Both the position numbers and the translations under genes were made by a program. The notes under the pieces were generated by a model. It searched no databases. It saw only the letters and a program-made list of their open reading frames with translations, and was not told the DNA's origin. Below are positions 52,624 to 61,599 of a DNA stretch of 64,000 bases, in pieces (position 1 is the stretch's first letter; each line of letters opens with the position of its first letter). Source of the stretch: Nocardia sp. NBC_01503 (GTDB lineage: Bacteria > Actinomycetota > Actinomycetes > Mycobacteriales > Mycobacteriaceae); NCBI RefSeq assembly GCF_036327755.1, contig NZ_CP109596.1, positions 7,626,001 to 7,690,000 of the forward strand. The letters are read 5' to 3'.

Positions 52624-53250
52624 TTGCCTTTGTCGTTCGAGGACGGCGTTATCCGTCATCACGCGGATTCGCGTCGCTGGGTGACTTCGGCGGAAGGAGA
52701 TCCGCACCTGTGGACCTGGATGGCGTTCAGCGCCAGTGCCGAGATTCGGGGCGGGCACATGCTGCCGCCGGTGCGCCGCGATCTGGCCAGGATCGCGCGG
52801 GCCATCGCTCGATTCGAACCGGTGTCGATGTTGGTGCGGCGCGACGACATCGAGCAGGCGCGGGCCATGCTCGGCCCCGGCATCGTCGTATCCCAACGAC
52901 CCTCGGACCGACGGTCGTTGGGATACGGCATCGCCGAGCGTCATCTCGAAATCTTGCGGGCAGCCGACGACGCCTCCGGACGCCCGCTGCGGGTCGAGGT
53001 ATTCGAGGGGCCGGCACGGACCCGGCCGACCCTCGAATCCTCCTGTTCCGCAGCGACCTACACGAACTTCTATCTCTGTAACGGCGCGGTCGTCGCTCCG
53101 GAGTTCGGCGACCCAGAGGCCGACGCCTTCGCGAAATCCGCACTCGCGCGCCTATTCCCGTGCCGAGAAGTGGTGCAGATCGATATCGACGCGATCGTCT
53201 CGGGCGGTGCCGGGATCAATTGCACGGCCCGGCACGAACCGGCGGATTAG
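52624..53250 (+). CDS. internally deleted agmatine deiminase-family protein
   Basis: A 208-residue frame with the two ends of the family: TWMAFSASAEIRGGHMLPPVRRDLARIARAIARFEPV (N-terminal part) and TYTNFYLCNGAVVAPEFGDPEAD plus GGAGINCTARHEP (C-terminal part with Cys200). About 160 central residues, which carry the acidic and His catalytic residues, are missing at the junction near residue 90. The reading frame is kept, so it may still be made as a small protein. The TTG start is uncertain. It heads a run with tetR, an HTH gene and a DUF1275 gene. Confidence 0.65.
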   Translation: MPLSFEDGVIRHHADSRRWVTSAEGDPHLWTWMAFSASAEIRGGHMLPPVRRDLARIARAIARFEPVSMLVRRDDIEQARAMLGPGIVVSQRPSDRRSLGYGIAERHLEILRAADDASGRPLRVEVFEGPARTRPTLESSCSAATYTNFYLCNGAVVAPEFGDPEADAFAKSALARLFPCREVVQIDIDAIVSGGAGINCTARHEPAD

Positions 53251-53292
53251 CGAAATGCGTTCGTCCCGTATCCAGCAGCGGAATGAGGTGCC

Positions 53293-53877
53293 GTGCTCGA
53301 CCGTCAGACTCGAATCCTGCAAGCAGCGGTCAGAGTGATCGCGCAGACCGGTGTGCGCGGCCTTCGGATGTCGAGGCTCGCGGCCGAAGCGGAGGTCTCG
53401 ACAGCGCTGATCTATCACCATTTCAGGAATCGAGCCGGCGTACTGCAACGCGCCTTCGAATACATCAACAGCTGGGCCGAGCATCACACCGGCAGCGCCT
53501 GGGACTACCCGAATCCTCGCGATCAGCTCGAACAGCTCCTGCTGCTCGAAATCCAGGACACTCCCGAGGCACGCGATCACAACATCGTGTGGGGCGAACT
53601 GCGCGCGAGCGCGGTCTTCTCCGGTGACTTGCGCGGGCCGCTGCGCGCCAATACTCGAGCCTGGACACGCGATGTCGCCGGTCTCGTCGACTCGGTGCGT
53701 CACACCGGCCTCGCGACCCGGACTCCTGATTCGGAGGAGGCGGCCGAGCGACTCACCGCACAGGTGGAGGGGTTGATCGAGCGGTGGCTCAGTGGATCTG
53801 TCAGCGCCGATCGAGCCAGAGCGCTGCTCGTCGGCGCGATCACCACCGAACTCGGTCCGCGCGGAGCGGACTTCTGA
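53293..53877 (+). CDS. TetR-family regulator, paralogue 1
   Basis: A 194-residue regulator with RILQAAVRVIAQTGVRGLRMSRLAAEAEVSTALIYHHFRNRAGVLQRAF as DNA-binding domain. It shares GVRGLR/GIRGLR, VSTALIYxHFR and WGELRASAVF with the regulator at 55081-55653, so both should read similar operators. GAGG lies four bases before the GTG. The stop shares a base with the next ATG. Confidence 0.85.
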   Translation: MLDRQTRILQAAVRVIAQTGVRGLRMSRLAAEAEVSTALIYHHFRNRAGVLQRAFEYINSWAEHHTGSAWDYPNPRDQLEQLLLLEIQDTPEARDHNIVWGELRASAVFSGDLRGPLRANTRAWTRDVAGLVDSVRHTGLATRTPDSEEAAERLTAQVEGLIERWLSGSVSADRARALLVGAITTELGPRGADF

Positions 53878-54308
53878 TGGTGCGCGCACCCCGCGATCGC
53901 GCCTCCGACGCCGCGGCGATCACCGCCGCCAGCTACCGCCTGCTCGCCGGTACACCATTGCGGTCGGCATCGGGCAGGCTCACCACCACCGAACTCAGTA
54001 TCGAGTCGGGCGTGCGCCGCGACGTGCTGTACCAGCATCGGGCGCTCCTGGACTGCTTTCGGGCACGGGTCAGAGCGCGGCACGGCGCTGCCGAGGTCAT
54101 CGAAGAGCTGATCCACTCCCGCGAGCAAGCGCAACGCGCGTACGACACGGTCACTAAAGCGTTCGCCGCCGAATGTGCCGTCTCGGCCCGGTTGCGGCGG
54201 ATGCTCGCCGACCAATTGCTGGAGCTGCACCGGCTTCGCGGGATCACCGGAATCTCGGCCACGACAACACCTTCCACTGCTGCCCATATGACCAGGAGTC
54301 AACCGTGA
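53877..54308 (+). CDS. small helix-turn-helix protein
   Basis: A 143-residue protein with a TetR-like N-terminal HTH (GRLTTTELSIESGVRRDVLYQHRALLDCFRARV) and a helical remainder. It overlaps tetR (TGATG) and the DUF1275 gene (GTGA), so all three are co-translated. It is not a full-length TetR; it may act as an accessory regulator. I do not recognise a named family. Confidence 0.55.
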   Translation: MVRAPRDRASDAAAITAASYRLLAGTPLRSASGRLTTTELSIESGVRRDVLYQHRALLDCFRARVRARHGAAEVIEELIHSREQAQRAYDTVTKAFAAECAVSARLRRMLADQLLELHRLRGITGISATTTPSTAAHMTRSQP

Positions 54309-55015
54309 CGAGCACCGGCAATCGTAGTGTGCGAACGCTTTTCGACAGCGAGGACCGACTGTCCTGGGTACTCGCCGCTCTGGCGGGGCTCCTCGGAGCG
54401 GCCGCGTTCACCCATACCTCCGGCTACTTCGTCACCTTCATGACCGGCAACACCGAGCGAGCCATTCTCGGATATTTCGACGACCAGACCGATATGGCCG
54501 TCGCCGCCGCCCTGCTGCTCGTGTCGTTCATGGCGGGCGTGGTGGCCGCATCCTGGTGCCGTAGGCGCTTCTGGTCCGGCCACCCGCACGGTCCGACGCT
54601 CCTCACCACCGCCAGCCTCGCCCTCGCGTCGGTGATCGACGCCCTCAGCTACACGGCAACCGATACGACCACGATCGATTTCGTCCCGATTCTGTTCGTG
54701 GCCTTCGGTGTCGGTGGACTCAACACCTCGTTCGTCAAGAACGGTGAGGTGTCGGTGCCGCTGAGCTACGTCACCGGGACGCTGGTCAAGATGGGCCAGG
54801 GCATCGAGCGACACCTCAGCGGCGGCAGCTGCGCCGATTGGCTCGGCTACTTCCTGCTGTTCACGGCGTTCGCCATCGGCGCGCTGTGTGGCGGACTGTT
54901 GAGTCTACTGGTCGTGGGCTGGGCGATGCTCATCACCGCGACCGTGGTCTGTATGGCGGCCACCGGCTATACCTACCTGCACCTGGACCGTCACGGACCG
55001 CTGTTCGCCGAATGA
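54305..55015 (+). CDS. DUF1275 (YoaK-like) membrane protein
   Basis: A 236-residue membrane protein with six predicted helices and the DUF1275 signatures GAAAFTHTSGYFVTFMTGNTERAIL and FGVGGLNTSFVKNGEVSVPLSYVTGTLVKMGQGI. Its role is unknown; small-molecule transport is a guess. It closes the operon led by the deleted deiminase, and converges on the second tetR. Confidence 0.8.
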   Translation: MTSTGNRSVRTLFDSEDRLSWVLAALAGLLGAAAFTHTSGYFVTFMTGNTERAILGYFDDQTDMAVAAALLLVSFMAGVVAASWCRRRFWSGHPHGPTLLTTASLALASVIDALSYTATDTTTIDFVPILFVAFGVGGLNTSFVKNGEVSVPLSYVTGTLVKMGQGIERHLSGGSCADWLGYFLLFTAFAIGALCGGLLSLLVVGWAMLITATVVCMAATGYTYLHLDRHGPLFAE

Positions 55016-55080
55016 AACGGACTGCCCCCCAACAGCTTTCAATAGGCATCGTCGACGCATGGCTCCGAACGGCGCGGGGA

Positions 55081-55653
55081 CTACTCGCCGAGTTCCGCGA
55101 TGAGCGCGCCATGCAACAGTTTTCGGGCCTGCGACAGTTCCAGCGAGCCGCTGAGCCAGCGCATGCTCAACCCTTCGACCAAAGCGGTGAGGCGTTCGGC
55201 CGCATCGTCGGGCATCACCTCGGGCGAGACGCTGCCGTGCCGCTGCGCATTGTGGATGAGTTCGCTGGTGTGGTCGGTCCAGCGCGCGGTGGCCAGTCGC
55301 AACTGGTCACGCAGTTCGGGTTGGAAGACCGCGGACGCGCGCAACTCGCCCCAGGCCGTACTGTTCTCGACCACGATCGGGGTGTCCTGCAATTCCCGCA
55401 GCAGCGTCTCTTCGAGGTGACCGCGCGGATCGGCGTCGGGATCCGAGGCTACATCGGTGTACTGCTCGGCGCGGTTGCTGATGAAATCGAGCGTGCTCGA
55501 CACCAGACCGGCTCGGTCCCGGAAGTGGTAGTAGATCAGCGCGGTCGAGACACCGGCCTCCTTGGCGAGCTCTTCTACGCGCAGTCCTCGAATGCCGCGC
55601 TGGGCGACGACACGGACAGCGGCTTCCAGGATGTCGGTACGACGACGAGACAT
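55081..55653 (-). CDS. TetR-family regulator, paralogue 2
   Basis: A 190-residue regulator with DILEAAVRVVAQRGIRGLRVEELAKEAGVSTALIYYHFRDRAGLVS. It resembles BetI-like regulators and its neighbour at 53293. GGAAAGAGAAG before ATG 55653 decides the start; 12 further upstream codons are possible. It is divergent from the intact deiminase gene, with operator 3 in between, so it probably controls both. Confidence 0.85.
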   Translation of the reverse strand: MSRRRTDILEAAVRVVAQRGIRGLRVEELAKEAGVSTALIYYHFRDRAGLVSSTLDFISNRAEQYTDVASDPDADPRGHLEETLLRELQDTPIVVENSTAWGELRASAVFQPELRDQLRLATARWTDHTSELIHNAQRHGSVSPEVMPDDAAERLTALVEGLSMRWLSGSLELSQARKLLHGALIAELGE

Positions 55654-55708
55654 TCTTCTCTTTCCAGGCTTCGCGGGCTTGACGACCATACACGTTACCG
55701 TACGATCT

Positions 55709-55726
55709 TGACTGAAGGTTTAGTCA
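55709..55726. promoter_or_regulatory. agmatine-locus operator 3
   Basis: TGACTGAAGGTTTAGTCA, in the divergent tetR2-aguA promoter. With operators 1 and 2 it gives the consensus TGACYRAAnnTTYRGTCA. Confidence 0.7.
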
Positions 55727-55748
55727 GATTTCGAAGGTTGGGAGCGCC

Positions 55749-56846
55749 GTGTTCGATCACCTCATGCCTCGCCGCGAGTTCGAGCGGTCGTTCGCCGAGA
55801 CCGCGCACTCCCCCGGACCCGCCGGGTACTCCAGCGGTCGTCGCCTCGGCGCGGAGTGGGAAAGCCACACGCTCACGTTCATGTCGTGGCCTGCTCTCGA
55901 TGCGGTGTGGGAACGCGATCTGCGCTATGTGCGCGAGGACATCGCGCGCGTCGCGCGAACGATCGCCGAATACGAATACGTCGTCATGCTGGCCCGTCCC
56001 GATCAAGCCGATGCCGCACAGCGCGCCTGCGGTTCCCAGGTGGAGGTGATCCCGCTGCCAGTGGATGATCTCTGGGCCCGCGACATCGTTCCAGTCTTCG
56101 TGGAGCAGCACGGCGAGACCGTCGGCGTCGACTTCAATTTCAACGGCTGGGGAAATAAGCAGGTCCACGACAACGACGCCTATGTGGCCCGTAATCTGTT
56201 GCACCGGTATCGGATTCGCGGGGAGCAAGCACCGCTGATCGCCGAGGGCGGCTCGTTCGAAACCGACGGGCAGGGCACACTGCTGGTGACCGAGAGCTCC
56301 GTCGTCAACAACAACCGCAACCCAGGAAAAGGCCGCGACCAGATCGAACTCGAGCTGAAGCAGACACTCGGAATCGAAAAGGTGATCTGGTTGGCGGGGG
56401 TATATGGGGAGGACATCACCGACGCGCACGTCGACAGCCTCGTCCGCTTTGTCGCGCCGGGAATCGTATTGCTGGACAGCGCATTCCCCGGCACTCCCGC
56501 CGATTCGTGGTCCCGCTCGGCCGATCAGGCGCGAGCGGTCCTGAGCCGGTCCACCGATGCCCACGGCCGCCCGCTGCAGATCATCGATCTGCCCCAGCCC
56601 GATCCCGACCGGATCTCCGGCGAGGACGACGATATGGTCACCACATACACGAACTTCTACATAGCCAACGACGCGGTGTTCATGCCCAAGTTCGGCGACC
56701 GGCGCGCGGACAAGCGTGCCCGCGACATCCTGCAGGAACACTTCGCTCACCGCGATATCGTGCCGATCCCGATCGACCTCATCGCGGCGGGTGGCGGAGG
56801 TATCCACTGTTCGACCCACGACCTGCCCGGCCGTCCCGCCGACTGA
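55749..56846 (+). CDS. aguA: agmatine deiminase family protein, intact cytosolic copy
   Basis: A 365-residue protein with the complete family pattern: TFMSWPALDAVWERDLRYVREDIARVARTI, DDLWARDIVPVFVEQHGETVGVDFNFNGWGNK, EGGSFETDGQGTLLVTESSVVNNNRNPGK, DAHVDSLVRF and Cys354 in GGGGIHCSTHDLP. It would convert agmatine to N-carbamoylputrescine and ammonia. The GTG start has GGGAG in front. No signal peptide is present. The downstream nitrilases could act on its product. Confidence 0.85.
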   Translation: MFDHLMPRREFERSFAETAHSPGPAGYSSGRRLGAEWESHTLTFMSWPALDAVWERDLRYVREDIARVARTIAEYEYVVMLARPDQADAAQRACGSQVEVIPLPVDDLWARDIVPVFVEQHGETVGVDFNFNGWGNKQVHDNDAYVARNLLHRYRIRGEQAPLIAEGGSFETDGQGTLLVTESSVVNNNRNPGKGRDQIELELKQTLGIEKVIWLAGVYGEDITDAHVDSLVRFVAPGIVLLDSAFPGTPADSWSRSADQARAVLSRSTDAHGRPLQIIDLPQPDPDRISGEDDDMVTTYTNFYIANDAVFMPKFGDRRADKRARDILQEHFAHRDIVPIPIDLIAAGGGGIHCSTHDLPGRPAD

Positions 56847-56939
56847 CTCCACCCGCCGCGGTAAACGCGGCAGAGATTCCACGCTGCGGCAATGGCAGGC
56901 GAATCGCCCGGCCATTGCCGCCAATCGATGGATGCGCCA

Positions 56940-56957
56940 ACATGATTCGAATCATGT
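56940..56957. repeat. 18-base perfect palindrome
   Basis: ACATGATTCGAATCATGT, unlike the TGAC...GTCA operators. It stands in the 320-base gap between the deiminase gene and the converging nitrilase operon. It may be an operator or a remnant; too A/T-rich and short-stemmed for a typical terminator. Confidence 0.55.
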
Positions 56958-56976
56958 GGTCATCGATGCGCGCACC

Positions 56977-57119
56977 TCACTTCGTGGCAGCCGGGACGGG
57001 CGGCGTGGCCAGGTCGTTGAAGAATTGGATCAGCGCCACGACGGTGACCGGTCCGCCGAGAGGACGGTTCCGGCGACCACACCGATGGCGGCGGTCGCGG
57101 CGAGCGAACGGAACGGCAT
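56977..57119 (-). other. possible small hydrophobic-peptide gene, frameshifted
   Basis: A frame MPFRSLAATAAIGVVAGTVL (ATG at 57119, GAAGAAAG upstream) ends early after 29 codons. One base shift joins it to GGPVTVVALIQFFNDLA, which ends at 56977. Together they would make a ~46-residue peptide with a signal-like helix. It follows the nitrilase gene by 46 bases on the same strand. The rest of the gap holds nothing else recognisable. Support is weak. Confidence 0.25.
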
Positions 57120-57165
57120 GTATGAACTTTCTTCTCGTACTTCGAGATTGGCGGAACTCCGCTTG

Positions 57166-57930
57166 TCAGCGGATGTAGCAGGGGTAGCGCCGCTTGGCCT
57201 GGACGGCGGCGTCGAGGTCGATATCCGCGGTGCTGAAGGGCTGCTCGGCGGTGGTTTCGGCCACCACCTCGCCGTCGGGGCTCATGACCCAAGCGTGCGC
57301 GGCGGTGCCCGGTTCGGCATCGGCGGGTAGCAGATTGGAGGTGGCTACCCAGGTACCGCTGCTGAAGGCGGCGACCTGGGTTGCGGCCTGCCAGAGTGCG
57401 CGATCCTCGGCGCCGCCGTAGTTGGCGCGCGGATTGAGCAGCAGGTGCGCGCCGTCGCGGCCGTATTGCTGGGCATGCTCCATGAACCACACGTCTGTGC
57501 AGATCAGCATGCCGCAATTCGCTTGCGCCGCGGTGAATGTCTCGAATATGCCCGCGCCGGGTTGGTACCACGCCGCTTCCCAGAAACCGTCCTCCGCAGG
57601 CACGTAGTGTTTGGTGTGCACGTCGGCGTAGTGACCGTGCAGCAAGGTGAACCCACGGTTGACGCGGCGCGCGTCTTCGGTGATCGGACGGGTTGCCGCG
57701 ACTGCGCACGGCAATTCGGCCAGTACTTCGAGCCATTCCACATGTGCTTGTTCGGCTGCCTGCCATTGCTCGGGTCGGTATTCGCTGTCGCCGAACATCC
57801 AGGGATGGAAAGGCATCTCCGGCAACAGCAGCAGTTCGCTTCGGCTTTCTTGCAGGTGGGCGGTCAACCGCTCCCATTGCGCGCCGAGCTCATCTGCGGC
57901 ACTGTGGATTTCACATACGGTCACTTTCAC
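57166..57930 (-). CDS. nitrilase-superfamily amidohydrolase
   Basis: A 254-residue carbon-nitrogen hydrolase with the triad in place: Glu in LLLLPEMPFHPW, Lys in DVHTKHYVPAEDGFWE, Cys in GMLICTDVWFMEHAQQYGRDGAHLLLNPR. Such enzymes cleave amide, carbamoyl or nitrile C-N bonds. GTG 57930 overlaps the ABC ATPase stop (GTGA), so it is the last secure gene of the importer operon; the imported compound is probably its substrate. Confidence 0.8.
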   Translation of the reverse strand: MKVTVCEIHSAADELGAQWERLTAHLQESRSELLLLPEMPFHPWMFGDSEYRPEQWQAAEQAHVEWLEVLAELPCAVAATRPITEDARRVNRGFTLLHGHYADVHTKHYVPAEDGFWEAAWYQPGAGIFETFTAAQANCGMLICTDVWFMEHAQQYGRDGAHLLLNPRANYGGAEDRALWQAATQVAAFSSGTWVATSNLLPADAEPGTAAHAWVMSPDGEVVAETTAEQPFSTADIDLDAAVQAKRRYPCYIR

Positions 57931-58754
57931 TGCGGATCCTGTCCGTCGATGGTCGCGGTAGGTTCGGTCGCCGGCCGGTGGCACGGTGTCCATCCCGGGC
58001 GGGGCACGCTCCCCAAGAGGGCGCGCGTATACGGGTGTTGTGGCGAGCGCAGGATGTCGTCGGTGCGACCGGACTCGACGACGCATCCTTTCGCCATAAC
58101 CAGGGTGAACTCCGTGACCTGCCGGACCACCGCGAGATCATGGGTGATGAAAACATAAGAGACGCCGGTCTTTTCCCGGATATCGGCGAGAAGATTGAGA
58201 ATCTGCGCCTGGATGGAGACGTCGAGGGCGGCCACCGCCTCGTCGAGTACGAGAACCCGCGGATCAGCGCCCAGTGCCCGAGCGATCGCCACCCGTTGCC
58301 GCTGACCGCCGGACAGATGAGCCGGATAGGAGGCCAGCAGCCGCGCGTCGAGTGCCACCGTGTCCGCGAGCTCGTCGACCCGTTGTTCGAGTGCGGTTCC
58401 CGAAATCCGGTGGTGCAGACCGACGGCTTCGGTGAGCGCTGCCCGAATCGTCTGGCGCGGATCGAGACTCGAATACGGATCCTGGAATACGATCTGCGCT
58501 TCGCTCGCCCGCGCTCGCCGAGCCCGAGTCGACCGCGACGGAGTGGAACGGTCGCTGCCGCAGCAGCGGATCGTGCCCGCACTGGGCCGTTCGAGCCCGA
58601 TCACCATGCGCGCCACGGTCGTTTTCCCGGAGCCGGACTCGCCGACGATGCCGAGCGCGGAACCGGCGGGCAGTTCGAAGCTGACATTGTCGACAGCGGT
58701 GAAGGATCCGAAGTGCTTCGTCAGATTCCGCACGCTCAGTACCGATTCCGTCAT
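57927..58754 (-). CDS. dipeptide-type ABC transporter ATPase (DppF-like)
   Basis: A 275-residue ATPase: Walker A GESGSGKTT, Q-loop VFQDPYSSLDPRQTI, signature LSGGQRQRVAIARAL, Walker B VLVLDEAVAALD (Ala where Pro is usual) and switch His in FITHDL. Pairs with the ATPase just upstream to power the importer. ATGA overlap with that gene. Confidence 0.85.
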   Translation of the reverse strand: MTESVLSVRNLTKHFGSFTAVDNVSFELPAGSALGIVGESGSGKTTVARMVIGLERPSAGTIRCCGSDRSTPSRSTRARRARASEAQIVFQDPYSSLDPRQTIRAALTEAVGLHHRISGTALEQRVDELADTVALDARLLASYPAHLSGGQRQRVAIARALGADPRVLVLDEAVAALDVSIQAQILNLLADIREKTGVSYVFITHDLAVVRQVTEFTLVMAKGCVVESGRTDDILRSPQHPYTRALLGSVPRPGWTPCHRPATEPTATIDGQDPQ

Positions 58755-59794
58755 TCGGGAGTCCTGTTCAGCTCGCCGCGGATCTCGTCGGTGCGCACAC
58801 AGCGCACCGCGCCGGACGGCACGGGGGTGAGTGGGATCGGACCGGATCCGGTGCAGTCCGGCTGAGCGAAGGAGCACCGGCCGGAGAAGGCGCAACACGG
58901 GTCGGCCTCCCACGCTCCGACGGGCGAGCCCGGTATCGCCGCGAGCCGCCGCGCCGGGCGGTCCAGATCCGGACGGGCATGCGCCAGTGCGGCGGTGTAG
59001 GGGTGCAACGGATTTCGGTGCAGGTGGGCCGATGGTTGCACCTCTACGATCTGTCCGGCGTACATGACGGCGGTGCGGTCGCACACCGCCGCGGCCAGGT
59101 CGAGATCGTGGGTGATGAACAGCAGCGCCACCCCGGTGTCGTGGCGCAGATCATTCAGGATCGCCATCACCTCGGACTGGGTGGTGACGTCCAAGGCCGT
59201 GGTGGGTTCATCGGCGAGGATGAGTTTGGGCTTGCCCAGCAGGGCCGCCGCGATCATCACCCGCTGCAGCATGCCGCCGGACAGGTCCCCGGGAAACTGG
59301 CGCATCCGGCGCGCGGTATCGGTGATGCCCACGGCCGAAAGGACTTCCTGGGCCTGCCGGGTCGCGTTCCGCCGATCGACATGGCGGACGGTGCGCAGTT
59401 GTTCGGTGAGGAAGTCACCGATCCGGTGCACCGGGTTGATGCAGGCCCGGGGATCCTGAAAGATCACCGCCATATCGGTCCGCGCGCGCCGTAATGCGTT
59501 GCCGCGCAGGCTGAGCAGCTCATGGTCTTCGAAATGGATTGTGCCGGTCACGCTTGCCCGCTCCGGCAGCAGCCGGGCTATGGCTCGCGCGGTCATCGAT
59601 TTGCCCGCGCCGGATTCTCCGACGAGTCCGAGTGCCTCGCCGGGCTCGATCGTGAAGGAGACATCGCGCAGTACCAGGCGCTGTTCGCCCCGCACCTCGA
59701 GGGTCAGATTCAGATCCCGCACCGCGACCAGCGGTGTGGTCCCGCCGCCCGCCGCATCCGGGAATTTCACAGTGGGCAATGTCTTTTGAGTCAT
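58751..59794 (-). CDS. dipeptide-type ABC transporter ATPase (DppD-like)
   Basis: A 347-residue ATPase: GESGAGKSMTARAIARLLP, FQDPRACINPVHRIG, LSGGMLQRVMIAAAL, LILADEPTTALD, FITHDL. The C-terminal oligopeptide-transport extension carries four Cys (DPCCAFSGRCSFAQPDC), typical of DppD/OppD proteins that bind an Fe-S cluster. Start ATG overlaps the permease stop. Confidence 0.85.
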   Translation of the reverse strand: MTQKTLPTVKFPDAAGGGTTPLVAVRDLNLTLEVRGEQRLVLRDVSFTIEPGEALGLVGESGAGKSMTARAIARLLPERASVTGTIHFEDHELLSLRGNALRRARTDMAVIFQDPRACINPVHRIGDFLTEQLRTVRHVDRRNATRQAQEVLSAVGITDTARRMRQFPGDLSGGMLQRVMIAAALLGKPKLILADEPTTALDVTTQSEVMAILNDLRHDTGVALLFITHDLDLAAAVCDRTAVMYAGQIVEVQPSAHLHRNPLHPYTAALAHARPDLDRPARRLAAIPGSPVGAWEADPCCAFSGRCSFAQPDCTGSGPIPLTPVPSGAVRCVRTDEIRGELNRTPE

Positions 59795-60651
59795 CGGCGT
59801 TCCTTGGCTTGCAGGTCGTTGAGCCGCTCGCCCAGGATGTTGAATGCGACAACGACCAGTACGAGTACGACGCCCGCATACAGCGATTCGGCCGGATAGC
59901 CTTGTAGGACACCGGTTTTGCCGTCCGATACCATCACGCCCCAATCGGCTTGCGGAGGTTGGACACCGAGTCCCAGAAATGAGATCGCCGCCAGATCGAG
60001 TGCGGCCCAGCCGAACAGGATGGTGGCCTGCGCGACCAGCATCGGTGCGATGTTCGGGACGATGTGCTTGACGCAGATGGTCCAGGCCGAGCTGCCCTGG
60101 ACTTCCAGGGCCTCGATATAGGGCAGTGCGCGTTCTCGCAATGCCACGCCGCGGATGATCCGGACGATGTACGGCGTGTACGCCACGGCCAGCGAGATCG
60201 CCGCGGACCACTGGCTGGGCCCGGCGACGGCGGCGACGAGCACCGCCAACAGCAAACCCGGGAAGGCGAAGACCAGATCGGACCCGGAGGAGATGACATT
60301 GTCGATCCAGCCGCGCCGCCAACCCGCCACAATCGCCAGCGTGGTGCCGGCGGTCATGGCCAGCACGATCACGACGAACGCACCCAGCATCGAGGACCGG
60401 GCCCCGACAAGCAGCCGGGAGAACAGATCGCGGCCCTGCGAATCGAAGCCGAGCACATGGGATCCGCTCGGCCCGGCGAAGGCATTCACCAGGTCGCTCT
60501 GGTTCGGTGGATATGGTGCCAGGAACGGACCGAAGGTCGCGACAATCGCAGCGAGAGCGATGATTACAGCGCATGCGTACCCGAACCAGCCGATCCCACG
60601 CAGCCGTTGGATCGACGGTATGCGGGTGGCCCGAGGCAGCGTGATAGCCAT
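59791..60651 (-). CDS. ABC transporter permease (DppC-like)
   Basis: A 286-residue inner-membrane protein. The N-terminal cytoplasmic tail and first helix precede a Dpp/Opp permease core; the coupling-helix region EALEVQGSSAWTICVKHIVPNIAP is the EAA loop. LGFDSQGRDLFSRLLVGARSSM is the typical DppC segment. Confidence 0.85.
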   Translation of the reverse strand: MAITLPRATRIPSIQRLRGIGWFGYACAVIIALAAIVATFGPFLAPYPPNQSDLVNAFAGPSGSHVLGFDSQGRDLFSRLLVGARSSMLGAFVVIVLAMTAGTTLAIVAGWRRGWIDNVISSGSDLVFAFPGLLLAVLVAAVAGPSQWSAAISLAVAYTPYIVRIIRGVALRERALPYIEALEVQGSSAWTICVKHIVPNIAPMLVAQATILFGWAALDLAAISFLGLGVQPPQADWGVMVSDGKTGVLQGYPAESLYAGVVLVLVVVAFNILGERLNDLQAKERR

Positions 60652-61598
60652 CAGCTCGCCGCCGTTCCGAGACTGACCCGCGGGTCGAGCACCGCGTAGA
60701 GCAGATCGACGATGCCGTTGACAATGACGAACGCCGCCACCATGAGCAGCGAAATCGCCTGCACAACACTGAAATCCTTGTTCGCCGCGGCCTTGACCAG
60801 GGTCGCGCCCAGCCCGTTCAAACTGAAGGCCTGTTCGACGATCGACACCAGGACGATCAAGGTGGCGATCGTCAGACCCGTCACGGTCATGATGGGGATC
60901 GACGCGTTGTGCAGCACATGTCTGCGCAGGATCACCCCCGGTGGAATCCCGCGGCTCACCGCGGTTTGCACACGCTCACCGCTGGATTCGGCGCGGACCG
61001 ACGCGCGGGTGATGCGCGCGACCAAGGCCAGTGAGGTGCTCGCCAGCGCGATGGCGGGCAGCGTGAGATGGGCGAGTTGATCCGAGAACCCTTGTCCCTC
61101 ACCGAGAGCGGGCAGCCAGTGCAGCTTCACCGCGAAGACGCTGATCAGCAGCAAAGCGGCGACGAACGAGGGAACCGCCGCCAGCACCGTGGTGAACAGC
61201 AGCGCGATATTGTCGACGATCCCGGGTTTCAGCGCGCTGAGCACGCCGACGCCGATGCCGAGCACAATGACGATGACCGCCGCGTAGGCCACCAATTCGA
61301 CTGTGGTGCTCACGCGTTGCGCGATCACCGTAGACACGTCCTGGCGACTGGTCATCGAATAGCCGAAGTCACCATGGAGAGCCGACGTCAGCCAGTTCCA
61401 GTAGCGCACCGGCAACGGATCGTCCAGGTGGTATCTGGCGACGAGGATGGCGCGCGCTTCCGGCGTGATCTGCCTGCCCCCGGTCAATACCGCGATCGGG
61501 TCCCCGGGAGCCAGGTACAGCGCACCGAATATCGCGATGCTCGCCACCCACAGTGTCGCCAGCAGCAAAGCGCCGCGGCGCAGGAGGAATCTACCCAT
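60651..61598 (-). CDS. ABC transporter permease (DppB-like)
   Basis: A 315-residue permease: FLLRRGALLLATLWVASIAIFGALYLAPGDPI at the start (DppB PGDP loop), DLPV-type segment PLPVRYWNWLTSALHGDFGYSM, and the EAA-type loop QTAVSRGIPPGVILRRHVLHNASIPIMTV. Its stop shares a base with the DppC start (TGATG). Confidence 0.85.
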   Translation of the reverse strand: MGRFLLRRGALLLATLWVASIAIFGALYLAPGDPIAVLTGGRQITPEARAILVARYHLDDPLPVRYWNWLTSALHGDFGYSMTSRQDVSTVIAQRVSTTVELVAYAAVIVIVLGIGVGVLSALKPGIVDNIALLFTTVLAAVPSFVAALLLISVFAVKLHWLPALGEGQGFSDQLAHLTLPAIALASTSLALVARITRASVRAESSGERVQTAVSRGIPPGVILRRHVLHNASIPIMTVTGLTIATLIVLVSIVEQAFSLNGLGATLVKAAANKDFSVVQAISLLMVAAFVIVNGIVDLLYAVLDPRVSLGTAAS

Positions 61599-61599
61599 G

